NCBI GenBank assembly: GCA_037074705.1
Contig: CM073596.1
Location: forward strand, 26,696,001 to 26,760,000
Direction of reading: 5' to 3'
Source of the DNA: Zhengitettix transpicula
Lineage: Eukaryota > Arthropoda > Insecta > Orthoptera > Tetrigidae
Length of the DNA: 64,000 nucleotides
The notes below the pieces were generated by a model. It saw only the letters and a list, made by a program, of their open reading frames with translations, made no database searches and was not told the origin of the DNA. Numbering within the stretch: the stretch's first letter is position 1; the number at the start of each line of letters is the position of its first letter. Below are positions 37,659-50,114 of this stretch, piece by piece. Both the position numbers and the translations under genes were made by a program.

Positions 37659-40600
37659 TAATAAAAATAATAATAAACGATTAACTGTAAGACTAAGCAC
37701 TTTAAGGACCGTGCTCAATAATTTCATGTCCATTAAGAGAATAACAACTTTAAGAATCTTTAATCTTTCCGGAAATAGATTTTCTCAAAAAATAGTTACA
37801 CTATTTTGGATGTATCAAAGTTGCAAAAATCAGGCTATTTAATGAATGTAGTTGTGAATTAATTTGATGGCTGTAGATGGACTTACGGAATTTCTACTAT
37901 ATTCTATTATGAGTTTTTATTATTTTTGAGCCTAATTTCATGAGTATGCGATACTTAAAGCTGAGCCCCTTTACTTTTTGTGTGCGCACCGGAGCTGGCA
38001 CGCACGTTCGTGTGCCCGATCCCGAGGGCGTGCGTGGGTGAGTGCTGTTGTTGGATGTTGAATGATGTTTGCGTGCGTTACGCGGGCAGCCAACTAATTT
38101 CATTTGTTCTTGCGCGGAGAAATAGATTTAATAGCTTCCATTTCCAGTGGAGGGGTAATCGGTTCGTTACGCACGACGGACTTGTTGCAATTAGCGTTGT
38201 GCAGTTATTTGTTCCAGCAGCGAGTTGGGATTGGTCGATACGTCGTTGATAAAGATTCGAATCGTAAGGGGAAGTGGTCCTGTCACTGAACGGTATTTAC
38301 TGAAAATGCAATCATTTAAAAATAATAAATTTGTTAAGAATATATTGAAATTGATTTTAACTTGTTGATTCAGTAATTGTTCGTAAATAATAATTTATTC
38401 CAGAAACAAGCTATACTGTGCCTGAGTGATTGTGTAGTAATTTAGAGGTTCAATGGGAAATGAGAATATGTACGGGTAAGCTTAAGAAAAATCGGATGCT
38501 TTTTTGTAATATTTTTATTATAAAAATAAAATGTAGTTTATGACAAATAACAAGACAGTTGATTTAAAAAATTCAGTTTAAAATACCGTTTCCGTAATGA
38601 ATATAAATTTATAATAACGTTCAGTTAATTACATTTATTTAATTATAATATAGTAACTTTTATAATTTCACTGATTTTGCTACATAAATTTTCAGTCAAG
38701 TCACAACCTGATGAAATTGGTACCAATTATTTTTTTCAAGACACTATTTTATTTAATATAATATTTTTGTAGTATTTCCTTGACGTAGGAGCTCTTAAAT
38801 GAGAAAACAATTTATATGACCGTCCCTTAGTTAACTTTCTGAATTTTTTTTTGCTGTTTTGCCCTTTATTTTCTTTTTTACATGATATTTCCTCCATTTT
38901 TCTGCATCTCTAGCTTTCTTCAATCAGTGTTTGATAACGACTTACAGACAAGTCAAAACGTAACGCAACTTAAAGTGTCAATATATTTTAGCCTGTTATT
39001 AAGGTTAATGTTCTTCAGTTTAACATCAGACGTTAAATAAATAATAAAACATCAAACTGCATCAAAGCAGTTAAAATCAGTTTCTGGAACGTCTGAAATT
39101 TTGTCTTGAAGATGTCGGAATGACAATTTGATATTGCTGAATTATTACAGCTCTGTATAACAACAGAAAAATATTCACCGAAATCGGTCCGATCGTTTTC
39201 TTTCAGCTTGACAGATACAGGAATTTTTATTATAAGTTTTGGATTGCCTACTGTATGAAATGTAAATATAACTGAAATAATATTTTATTACGAAGTCTGT
39301 AATTAATTATAATATATGTCACGACCAATAGATTTTTAAATAATTGTGAAAAAAAATATATAGTTTAAAGCAATACGGTTCCCTGCTTATTTCTGTAGAG
39401 GGTACAAATAAGTACCGAAACGCAGCGGTTAATTTTATCTTTTTATTGAAATTTTTTCATAATTATTGAAAATTGACCAAAAGTCAGGAATTATTCACAT
39501 TAAAATTTACATTTATTTATGATTAATCGTTTTATTGTTTTTTATGGAATTTTTTAATTAATTTTTTGTGACACATCTAAAGAGGTCTGTAAACAAAAGG
39601 AAGTTAAATTATATATATAAATATATTCATATAAATATAAATAAATTCATTATATTATATTTAATACAAATCAGTTAAAGTTTCAATTTTAATAATTTTT
39701 TAATGTTAAATGGTCGATAAATATATCTTCTTAAAACTGAAATCACTCGATTCGATCAAGTGTGTAGATAAAAGAATTAATTTGTTTATATAAATTTCAG
39801 AAATAATTTGCCGAAAATAAATGTAATTTTTTACGTGGAGGATTTATAAATTATTCAACAGAATAGATAGTTGACAAGATTTGAAATATGCTATATATTT
39901 TTTGTGGGTCAGGAATGACAGATGAAGAACCGCAGTAAAGCAACTGAAAAGAGGACCTTTATTTCTCCTCTAAGCATTTTATTGTTGTTTCATTCCACAG
40001 CATCTTCTACCCTAAATTTCTTGTGAGCCTTTGGTGAATTCGTTGCGTGTTCTCCCCTCGTTGAGGAGCGTCGTTTAAAGTGACTCCCAAGCGTTGTTTT
40101 ATCGAGTCACGTTCCACGGAAGCGCAGTGTTAACTTCTTGTCCAACCCCCTCATTTATGACGCTATTTGTGAGTCACCAAACAGCACTCTGCTGCTGCCA
40201 TAGTTTACCACGTTTTTGTGCGTCTTAATCTAACAAGCCAATTTAAAGCCTGGAGGAGTGGGGAATCCTCGAAATGGAAGGAAGCTTTGTTTCTCCGTCC
40301 AGCGCCTGCCGGAGCTGCTTCGCATTATTTCCAATTACAGACCGAACGAATGTGTGTTCGAGCGAGCACCTGCCGCCCAGGCTTTTTGCGTCATCGCAGA
40401 ACAATGGTAGAAACTAACGTGATTACCTCAACACGAAGCAAATGCACTTTCGGGAGCAATAATGATTTCCATGTGTCCGGGGGAATTTTTTCTCGTCTCC
40501 CACACAGTGAGAATCTCCGTCCGCATGAATTTGTGGTTGCACCTGTAATCTCCATAATAGCTGTGAACAATTGTTTCGTCATTCTCCACGCGTTTAAAAC

Positions 40601-41793
40601 AGAAATAATCCCATTCGTCTTAGTCGGAAAAATTGCTGAAGTCCCAAGACAGCATGGTGACGTTTCAACTTATGCGGTGATGTTCACGAAAAGTGCTTTA
40701 CGTCTGGAAATAGTTGATAACCGCATCTCTATTATAGCCAGCTCTTCTCTGTATTCGCAGTTGTAGCAAATGTAACGACTGCGGCATAATTTTTAACGTC
40801 CATCCACACATTTTATTTAATTAAAGCAACGAGGGCTTATTTTTACTGCCTTTACATCCATGAACAAATGTTTTCTCCTTTGAAGCGTCGGAGAGTCTCG
40901 AGAATCCTCACGTCTTCCGTCGTCCATTGTGTCTCTCAACGACGATACACGAGGAATGGATCATCAGGTGTCAATCATAATTCGTGACTTACCCACAAAA
41001 GTGTGCTAATAAAACTGCATCGGATCAATATAAACCAATGAAAATGAATGAGAAGTGTTGTGAAGAGAGATGTTAGATTATATACTGTAATGAATTAAAT
41101 ATTTTACCATTTTTAATTATTTTAATTTACAAAATTATATCAATATATCAAACCCCGACCTTTACATATCAACTCCGTTTCCACATCAACTTCCTTCTCC
41201 ATAAAAACTATTGACTCATCAATTTCTGCCCCTTAAGTTTTATCCTAAGTGTTTCCATCCAAAAGCAGTATAAAAAGACTTTTCCATCAAATTATTTCTG
41301 AACTGTCCACTGTGCACCCCTATTTGGAAACTGCGGTCGTATCATCATTGATTGTTACTTATATTCAGTTCAGTTATTTCATTACCGTAAGTTCAGGGTG
41401 GGCTTTGTCCAAAAACAATGTGATTATGAACAACAGATTTACTGATACTTATTATTTTAAATCTGAATTTTTCACAGCGATGAATGTGTGTGACGCCTCG
41501 TTGCCCATATCTTAACCCAAAATATTTTTCTTATTCCCATCTTTTATTTACAAACGTGGGGTCAGTGGTTCTACGTCACTTGAATTTTATTCTGGACCAT
41601 TTTAAACGGGGCTGTAAGACAAATGTGTAAGCAAACCACAAGCAATCCTCGGCGCACGATAATTTGGGGTCAGCAAGCCAGCGAGCGTCTGTTTATAAAC
41701 GAATAAATGATTATAACTGTTTGAGAATCACGAATGTTTTTCTAGATACTGATCACTGTTCCAGTTTCTCAACAACGCGCCCGTTTGTTTCAG
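37659..41793. other. Unassigned AT-rich stretch upstream of the Fringe exon
   Basis: No other exon recognised. The 182-codon frame at 40218-40766 (+) lies in a GC-richer island (40000-40700) but matches no family known to me and lacks a convincing splice context. A TE-like patch with CACCGAAATCGGTCCGATCG lies at 39173-39195. If the Fringe call is right this is intron. Confidence 0.4.
39393..39421 (+). ncRNA. Hammerhead-ribozyme-like core
   Basis: CTGTAGA (one change from CTGATGA), then a perfect stem GGTAC / GTACC around AAATAA, then GAAAC. The stem II loop sequence CAAATA is like that of described animal satellite and retroelement hammerheads. The surrounding sequence is AT-rich with no coding. 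Likely a decayed Penelope-like element terminus; cleavage activity is doubtful because of the altered first block. Confidence 0.5.
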
Positions 41794-41941
41794 ATGGTTC
41801 TGCCACGTGGACGACGACAACTACCTGAACGTGCCACGGCTGGTGCGTCTCCTGGCAGGGTACAGCCCTCTGGAAGACTGGTACCTGGGCAAACCCAGCA
41901 TCCGAGCTCCGCTGGAGATCCTCAACAGGGACAACACTGCG
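41794..41941 (+). CDS. fng: Internal exon of Fringe (O-fucose beta-1,3-N-acetylglucosaminyltransferase)
   Basis: Fringe is a Golgi enzyme of family GT31. It adds N-acetylglucosamine to O-fucose on Notch EGF repeats and so changes which ligand Notch responds to. The exon follows a pyrimidine-rich tract and TTTCAG (acceptor at 41788-41793) and ends before GTGAGT. It begins with the third base of a codon (a phase-2 intron precedes) and ends on a whole codon. The 49 residues include WFCHVDDDNY, the DDD metal- and UDP-sugar-binding motif, then VPRLVRLL, DWYLGKPSIRAPLEI and NRDNTA, all matching the central catalytic region of insect and vertebrate Fringe. Codon use is GC-rich, unlike the surroundings. 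Upstream and downstream exons (including the FATGGAG block) are not in the window as far as I can see, so flanking introns probably exceed 20 kb. Confidence 0.95.
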
Positions 41942-42538
41942 GTGAGTGGCACGCGCGAGCTTCCTTGCATTCCTGCCGTGATGAATGCGCATTTCGTGCC
42001 GGGCTTCGGATGCCGCGAATAAATCCCGCCAAGCACGTGCTCCGATACAACGAATATTACTCAGCCGGGCCGGAATCCCCTCTGAATTACGAACTTCAAC
42101 GCCCGTAAAATATTTGGAGTCGATTTAGAACTACCAACGCCACCCAAAGTGTCTCGAGCACTACCGGAATTAAAGCGGCACTTTCGCTGTCACAGATACC
42201 TTGTTAATTAAAGACATCAGTATCACCATCAACGCTATCTACCTCATTTAATTACAGCGATCGCCTGTCAAGTATTGTCAATGTAACTTTCACGCTGTCT
42301 CAATTGGGTCTTAGAAGCATCCTAACAAATTTTAGGTCTTCACCACTTAAATAATCAAGTCAATAATTTTACCAACTCAGCAGGTATCAGCATCTTAAAC
42401 TTCTTATTCCTTCAATTATCTAACCAATCTAAGTTTAAAGAGATTAGTCCTGCTACTTCTTGGTGCCACCAAAGTACAGACTAATTTTCTACCGCACCAC
42501 ACAATATACTCGTTGTATAATTCAGTGGGATGTATAAA
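41942..42538. other. Sequence following the Fringe exon, probably intron
   Basis: Starts with the donor GTGAGT. GC-rich for about 200 bp, then AT-rich. The open frame in the exon's reading frame continues to a stop about 80 bp into this stretch, so the donor must be used for the known Fringe protein to follow. Confidence 0.7.
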
Positions 42539-43330
42539 TTATTTATTTATTTATTTATGTCCATTCCAATTTTTTTTTAATAGGTATATTTCAATAGTCG
42601 CGTTAACAACTTGGTCATTGGCGACTCATAAATAAATTACAAATATTGCTTGGTTACATAAGTTTGCAGCGATTCACATTGATTCCAATAATATACATAC
42701 AATTGAACAGTTTGAAAGAATAATTATATATTTCAAATGTGGGTTTCTTACATTTACATTTTACAATTCGCATTTGTTAATCATTTATTATAATAATTGG
42801 ATAATTCATTATGTTAACTTGTTTGAAGCTGCGACCGTTGCAGATTCCACTGTACTGTAGTCATAGTCTGTTTTATTAGGAGGAGGCGTCTGCTTCTGAA
42901 TATGTATCACTTTCTTGTTTCTTGACTAAATTTATGAGCCTTTTTATTCTACTTTTTTCCGTTTTATCATTTAAGTGTGGGTAAAAATATTCCAATATAT
43001 TTATGATGTAGAGGATATTTGGTAATCTCTAATAATTGTCCTTGGGTTCTTTGAGTCCATAGCATTTAGTATAAGAGACTTTAACTGTTCCAAAGGGATA
43101 GGTGGAGCACTGTTTTCTTCTTCATATAATATTTTTAGCGGACCTAATGATTGACTAAGCGCCTTATATTTATGATCCTGATTGTTTTGTTTGGTTTTCT
43201 TCGGTGGATTAGTGCTTGTCTTCTGTTCAGGATTACTGACGTCTTTCTTATCAGCTTGGCTTGTCGAGCTCGTAGATGCAGTTCTTTTTTTGTTTGTTAG
43301 CTGTGAATTATCCATGTCCGTTTTTTGAGG
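42539..43330 (-). mobile_element. Internally deleted non-LTR retrotransposon with ORF1 fragment
   Basis: On the minus strand an open frame of 104 codons (43315 to 43001) starts MDNSQLTNKKRTAST, is lysine- and serine-rich, then has PPIPLEQLKSLILNAMDSKN and PRTIIRDY. A shifted frame continues with INILEYFYPHLNDKTEKSR and RLINLVKK. This layout, a basic low-complexity head then a PPI/LxxLL-like helical block and a YPHL motif, resembles the ORF1 (gag-like, RNA-binding) protein of insect LINEs. No reverse transcriptase follows. The copy passes into a 3' part ending in an (AAAT)n-type tail at 42539-42557. It is non-autonomous. Family assignment is from general resemblance. Confidence 0.55.
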
Positions 43331-45829
43331 GTTCCATTATTCTTTGTAATGCCGCATTCTCTTATAATGAACGATGTTAAGTGAAACGCGGGACTTTCAA
43401 TTTTATTAGTTCTAATTACAATTGAATAGTTATTAATTCAAATATTTACTTTGATCCCATGAAATCACGACGATCGCTCATTAATACTGTTTCGAAGTTA
43501 CTTTTCCCCCGAAGTAGGTTAAATCCATTTTGAGAACAATAGTTTGAATTGCCAATATTGTGAATAGACGAAAACGATATCCTTGTGTGCAAAGATTACG
43601 AGTCGGGTTTTGAGCCCCGGGCAGTGCCACTGGGCTAAAACCGTTGACAATATGTCTGATCTTTTTTAGAGCTTGTCATGGCTGACGACAGGGTAATTGC
43701 AGTTATCACCTGCGCACGAGGCGCCGACTCACAGTTTTTAATTGCTGGTAGGCCGACATTTGGAAGCATTGTTGGTCGCTTCTGGCCGCCCAGATCAATC
43801 AGACTTCGGCGCCCCATTGTTAGCCCTTCAATTGCTCGGCCACGTCACGACTCAATTGTGAAGGCTGGCATCTTAATGGCCTGGGTTCACACCCGGACAC
43901 CTGCTGAGCGGGAGAAAGTGCGCACAGTTTTCTCCTTGCTTATGTGAATTATTGCCAGAGACTCCGTGATTGATATAAGGAAATGAGGTTCACTGGCCGC
44001 CATGATGGCTGTGTTCGTACTCTACATCTTTTCCTCCTTTCTCCATTTTCTCGTACTCAATTCCTCTCAAGGCATGCTAGCCAATTGTGGTTTCACTATA
44101 AAAATATATAATTGATTAAGTACAGGTGAAATTCGTTACTGCATATTATTTAATTATCCTCCAACGTTTTAACAATCTGATTCACCAATTAAATTATTTT
44201 TGTAAAAAATGACTTCAGCCCCAATGCGTATTTTATTGCGTCTTTGTGTTTTTTTATTCTTTCATTTCTTATCAGTAAAAATATACGTTCAATGTCGTAA
44301 ACGATACACATCTTTCATCTCAATCAGTTCTTGGACCATCTATTGATAACATTCTACTGAGACTTTGTCAGAAGGAGATTAATTAGTTTTTCTGTCCTCC
44401 CGTTTTGCTGCCGCTTAAATATTCCCGTAGTATTTAGTTTGTTACAAGTGTACTTATGCTTTAATATTTTGTAATAATTTAGCAAACCTGATGCGAACGT
44501 TTTCAAGCTCAATACCTGTTGCATCTCTGAAACTATAATTCAGAAATAGATTAGGTAAGTTCAATCGGTGTCTAAATATTCGGACGCCGTTTATTTTCGT
44601 GATAAACGAGGTTGGAATAATATGGAACAATTCGTGTAAGCCGGATATTAAAGATTGATCAGCCGCAACCGGATCCCTTCTGAACAAGAGCTCCCCATTT
44701 AATTGCCCCGTCATGATTCGACCGGGTAGAAATTATGGCAAGTATCGATTAGTCGACGTGGTCTGTTGCCTATTATTCGGAGGAGATCTTATCGAGAGTT
44801 AACGACGCAGCTGATGAATTCGTGGTGGGAGTGAGGCTGGGTCAGGCCCTGGCCAGCATAGTTCTATGGAAAAGGTTAACGCAAAAGTGGCCTCAGCTTT
44901 ATTTGCGAAAGGAATCTAGGAACATTTTTCTCGCTGTTAGTGTTTACACGAGAACTGGAGATTGTATCGAGCCACGTCTATCTAGACTTTTGCCAGTCAC
45001 CCCGTTGAAGCGCTTAAATGTTCTTCGACAAAGCTCGATGAACTTCGCGAACCATCTTAGCCGTACGTTGTCTTCACCTCTGAGTTAATCGTTCACCGAT
45101 GCTGAGGAGTCTCAACACTGGAAAATTGCATTATATTAATAACATAGCATTCTGACCTGTGATTCAACAGTTCGAGGATGTGGCACCTGGTGAACTCTGC
45201 GCCGGTTGCTTTCACAAGGACCCGAGGTGTAATTGGACGTTGAAGTGTGCCAGTGGATGTTATGGGATCGGGATTTTCTATTCGAGGCACGTCTCTGGCG
45301 TGAGGACCGACTCTAAATTAAAACATAGCGTGCCTACCGGGCAATCTCATTTGCATCAAACTGCCTGGCTGCCTTTCCCCCGCAGAAACAATTACGCTCT
45401 TAATAGTGTCAGGGATCAGAAAAGACCCGTACCGGTCCCATAACATCACATCACATTCTTCACAATTATTGTAGAAGACTTGCTCGGCCGGTTTAAGAAA
45501 GTACTGGGAACTTTCTGTTACGAGAGACATTGACGCAAGAATATATCGTCGGACGTAAATAATGACAGATATATTTATAAATTAAAAATAAGTAAATATA
45601 AAAACGAAAATTATAAAAAAATTCCTTTGTAATACTTTAGACTTTAAGTACTTAATCTATAAAATTCGCAATCCTGCGAGAACCAATATAGTTCTTTACC
45701 AATATATAAAATAACTAGGAACACTGACCCATTTTAAATTGCAGGGTTATGCTTAATTAGCGGCTAGTATAACTTTAATATTTATTACTCTTAAAATGAA
45801 AAAATTTACGTCTGAAAATAATGAATAAG
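43331..45829. other. Unassigned stretch
   Basis: No gene recognised. GC-richer patches at 43660-43930, 44640-44850 and 45150-45440 carry overlapping short frames on both strands without domain support. Confidence 0.35.
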
Positions 45830-46030
45830 AAAGATTGCCAATTCAGGCAAAAAAGTGATAATAATACCACACAACGTTTCTGGGATCCTTGTCCCTTTCC
45901 TCAGTTTGAGTTTTGTGAACTGACAAGTGCAGTTGTGTCGCTCTAGGCTCTTCTTCGCACCTGAGGAAAGGAACAAGGAAACGTTGTGTGGTATTTATAT
46001 TATCACTTTTTTTTGTCTGAATTGGCTATA
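45830..46030. mobile_element. Palindromic element with mirrored hammerhead-like cores
   Basis: Left arm from 45830 (GATTGCCAATTCAGGCAAAA, ACCACACAACGTTTC) mirrors the right arm ending at about 46030. Arms are about 75 bp around a 55-bp centre. Minus strand 45904-45876 reads CTGAGGA, stem GGGA / TCCC, GAAAC. Plus strand 45961-45982 reads CTGAGGA, a weak stem, GAAAC. Both halves of the hammerhead core are intact in sequence on each side. No coding. Fits a foldback made of two opposed ends of a Penelope-like element. Confidence 0.65.
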
Positions 46031-47495
46031 TTTCTTACTCATCTATTACTATACGATCTGTTCGGAAGCGCAGGTCTATCAGTGTGAAGTCACCTGAAAG
46101 TGATTGAGTCTTTTTTGTTCATAACCTCGGCTGCCTGAATAGTATCATCTTATATAAATTTTGATAGACTATTGCTAGATGTGTTGCTTCAACTTAAAAT
46201 ATGTCAAAATTTCGTTTAAATATGATTTGTTTGTTTTACATATCAATTTTTGGTTTGCTAAAGGAAACTATATATGACTTAAAATAATCTGTAATCCAGT
46301 CTCTGAAACGTCTAAGTCAGTTCTGGAAATTAATACTGCATTACCTTTCGATGATTCTGTGAGTAACTGAGACTCTGTCACGTAGTTTTGTCCAGCAACA
46401 CAGGCATGCATTTTATTGTTCAAAACTTCTGTTTGCTACAAACATTTAAGGCTGACTCACGATTTTTGTAACGACCCGAGCTTACCCGACCACCAACCCG
46501 AATTTACAAATGAAAACATCTACAGCCAAAAATATGCCACATTACCCTTCAAACAAAGTTGTCACCCTAGACCTCGATAATATAATTGCAAACAATTTAA
46601 TACTTAAATTTATATTTACATCCCTTCAATCATTTTTTTGCTCACCAACGATGATAACTTCTTACGTGGATATTTGTTAATTTCCTGCATTTCCCCTCCG
46701 AAACACTTCAGTATAGTTTGAATTCTTGAACTAGCTACGTTGCACAAATTACGTCTTATTTAATTTGGTATTCAGATAGCAGAATCCTAATTTAAAAAAA
46801 TTACCAAACTAAACGCATTGACAACACCTGTGGCTAGATTTCTATCTGTTGACGTTTTCCCCGGGGAATATTAACGTCTTCTGAATGCGAATAAATATTC
46901 CTGTCTTGAATTCATGCTTTGACCATACGTGGGGGAACTTGAATGGACGGCAACCCTCCGAATTACTAAGTAAATACTCTTTTGTCTTCCAAAGACATAA
47001 AAAAACCAGTGGATTTGACTCGGAGCCTGATCCACGATTCGTGGTTTTGTTCATGTAAGATTGTACTTGATCTTTGAATTAGAGAAATATTTATCAATAT
47101 ATATATATATATATATCTGATTTTCAGAACAATCAGAAGTCTTATGAGGAATGTCGCATATAGTCTTGTGATCATTAACTCACTGATGTACACCAGAATT
47201 GAATTCTAAATAGTATATAGTTGTTAGAAAACAGGGTATAAAAACAGTGACGACTAGTAATCAGATTGAAGTAGAAATTCCTCTGAGATTCATCTCAGGT
47301 TTTCCGTACATCTTAAATGGTTTTTTTTGACGCGATTTCACCTAGTTTCACCTCTAAACTTTTTACAGAAGTTTCCTGACCTTTTTCGGCTATTAAAGAA
47401 TTCATGTACATTGTTTTAACAGATATTGAAACTTAATATCATATAATTAACTATAAGTTAATTAATAATTAATTATAAACAAAACTTACATGCAC
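46031..47495. other. Unassigned AT-rich stretch
   Basis: No gene recognised. A (TA)n run of about 20 bases lies at 47096-47116. Confidence 0.35.
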
Positions 47496-47499
47496 ATTA

Positions 47500-48225
47500 T
47501 AATATTAAAAAAAAATTCTTAATACACTACGTTTCTTCCATAATCGGGTAAGCACTGCAAAGTAAACGGAAACAAAGATTTTACAACAAGGGACACCAAA
47601 GAGGTTATTTGAGAATACAGTAATAAACGTTTCTGAGATTTAATGTATCCATTTTAACATTAATGGATGAACAAATTGGATTTAATGTGCAACATTTCAG
47701 ACATTAATTTCAAAATGTAATATGTTTACATTATTCAAATCAATCTTGAGATTGAGTTGTTTACTGAGAATTGAATTTTTCACAAGGTTGTTTTAAATTA
47801 ATAATATTATCATTCAGGCGAGTTTTTAATGCCCTTTTTGTTAGTCCTATGTAACAAACGTTGCAGTCTTAACAGAACATGTTATGCATTACATAATTCT
47901 TATCTAAATTATTGGTTTAATCTGTGCAGTTTTTATATAAATTAATAAATAATTGGTTGGTTTATATATTATATCACTGTTGTGTGATTTAAACTATTAA
48001 ATTAATTAAAAATGTGTTTTCTTTGTGAATGTAAGATTAAAATTTAATCCTGAAAGGTAAGTTATGTGACTTTTTGTTGTGGTGATCTTTTTTTTGGATA
48101 AAATCTACCAGATAAAAATAAGAAAAACATTCTGAAATTATTTTAAAGTTGTTTTTATGTAATCTTTGGTGGGAAAGGCGAAATTGTAGACCCTTATAGG
48201 AAACGTCGGTGTTAGTAATCAATTA
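47500..48225 (-). pseudogene. Penelope-like element fragment with GIY-YIG endonuclease motif
   Basis: On the minus strand, about 47890-47760, one frame reads DCNVCYIGLTKRALKTRL, the YIG half of the GIY-YIG nuclease in the form used by Penelope-like elements (C..C then YIGxTxRxxKTR). An in-frame stop just before it breaks the protein. Further 5', 48222-48037 is open and contains RLHKNNFKIISECFSYF, which might be the end of the reverse transcriptase but is not diagnostic. Further 3', near 47546, GAAGAAACGTAGTG resembles the GAAAC part of the hammerhead-bearing ends listed elsewhere. A decayed copy; extent approximate. Confidence 0.55.
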
Positions 48226-49669
48226 TTTAGTAATTTATTACCTTTCACCGAAACGGAAATGTCCGGAAAATTAAAGGGATGCTTATTTTCAATTTCGTAT
48301 AGGGAATTGGAGCTTTGGATTGTAATTATTAATCGGCGGATAAGTACAAGAGTCTGAGACCAAATTGTACCAAGTGAATTTTATCTACCGTCAAAGTAAT
48401 ACATTTAAACTTTAGGTATTTCTTTCTCTATTGTAATTTTTACTCTGTACTTTGTGGTGGTACGACGAATAACCCACGCTTCAAAACTATTCTTCGATGT
48501 CTTTATGTTTCTTCTCTGAAAGAAGATACCCGTTGCTTCACTCCTCTTCATTAATCTTAGATAATGACCGCAGCGAACAATTATTGCCATTCCCGTGTCG
48601 TTATTTTCGGCAAACGTTCACTTGACGCCGACTTCATTGGAAAGGAATGTCAGAGTAAGGCTTAATTCAGGAGCTGTCCAGGTTAATGGCTGGAAGAGGT
48701 TGTTATTGCCGCCATATAAACGATACTCGCGGTAACGTTGAGGCAATTGGACGAGTTAAGCCCTAGACGAGTCCTCTAAAAAAAACTCTTTCTCTCTCCA
48801 TGTGTCTCGGAAGAAGATAGAGCTTTGAAGGCCTTTGTTCGGTTTTGACGTGTTGGCCGCTAACGAGCGAAAAAAATTTTTTTATCCTCAGCTCGGCGAC
48901 GTAAAAGGAGTCCTATAATTCCCCCACCTATCGCTGTGTCTATCTCAATGTCTGATGAACGCTGCTATATACATTTTATTCGCTCATTAGTGTTTTTAAT
49001 GTGATAACGTACGGTCCGCAGAGACAACTACGACTTGCGGAACGAAGCTCTAAGTTTGTTTGAAGGGCAACGTGGTAGAAATAAATATACGTCTTCAACT
49101 CCGTTAAAACTAACTCCTGCATATATAGTGAAGTCTGAAAGAGGGGGAAAGATATCTTTTATTATTTTTACGTACATTACCCCCCCCCCCCAAACAGAAG
49201 TGCCAGACTATTTATTTTACTTAAAATAAAATAATTAAATTTTACTTAAAACAAATTGAATAAACCAAAGTGAGAATAATTTGAATTAAATACAATTCAA
49301 TTACAGAATTACATCTCATGGAAGTAAAAAAAAGAAGTAAAAATTATTTCGACCCTGCTTGGGGACTACATCAGCAACTATATTAATAAAAAATTAGACC
49401 TAAATTAATTTTTTTAAATAAATAAAAAACTCTTCTACTGTAAACTGAATTATTTTAATCAATAAAAATGATTTCTTGAAAGTAATTTCAAAAATCTAAA
49501 ATTTTACAATAAATTCGTTATAATAAGGTCAAATTTTCATTTTGACTCAAAGAGGTGTAAAAATTCAATTATCAGGTTCCAAACATTAAAGAAAAATTAC
49601 ATTGCATGGAGTTTGTTAATATGTTTGGAACTAGAACGTGTTTTCATTTAATTTTTGGAAATTAAATTT
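48226..49669. other. Unassigned stretch
   Basis: No gene recognised. A C12 run lies at 49180-49191 and a GC-richer patch at 48590-48780. Confidence 0.35.
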
Positions 49670-50070
49670 TGCAGAATGATTAGTAGATATTTCTGTCGGA
49701 TTTCCTAGATTGGTTGAAGTTAAGGTTTTTTTAAAAGAATGAACTGAAGTTGAAGAGAAATTATTAGCGAGGAAATAGGCCTAGAAACATATCAAGAAGA
49801 ATTATCAGGAATAATTAGGAAACCAACGTTTCGATCTCTGTTCCTCTTCAAGATAGAAGACATTCAGTGCGCAGATCGACCAACTCTTGTGGGCATAGAC
49901 CTATTCAGTTTGTTTCCTATCTGTTTTTTGCTAAATTTCTCCTCTTTGGCCTATTTCTTTCCCCTCGATAAAAATTCCTTTTCAATTTCTGTTTATTGTT
50001 AAAATTCCCTTAACTTCAACCAATCTAGGCAATGGAAAACCCGACAGTAATATCCACTAAACTTTAATTT
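49670..50070. mobile_element. Inverted-repeat element with 22-bp perfect arms
   Basis: CCTAGATTGGTTGAAGTTAA at 49704 onward is answered perfectly by its complement at 50008-50029. Imperfect complementarity extends outward (GATATT-CTGTCGG) to about 49670 and 50070, and inward through GAAATAGGCC. A hammerhead-like core on the minus strand (TTGAAGA ... GAAAC, 49851-49828) lies in the interior. No coding. Non-autonomous foldback element, about 400 bp. Confidence 0.65.
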
Positions 50071-50114
50071 TTATTGGCTTTCAAGTATCTTTTAATTTAT
50101 TCCGACTCTTAAAA

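Noticed and set aside
40218..40766. 182-codon open frame (+)
   Set aside because: No recognised domain, no splice context and nothing matching Fringe; taken as chance opening in a GC-richer island.
45159..45443. Cysteine-rich open frame (+), considered as a further Fringe exon
   Set aside because: Residues do not match Fringe and the splice sites are unconvincing.
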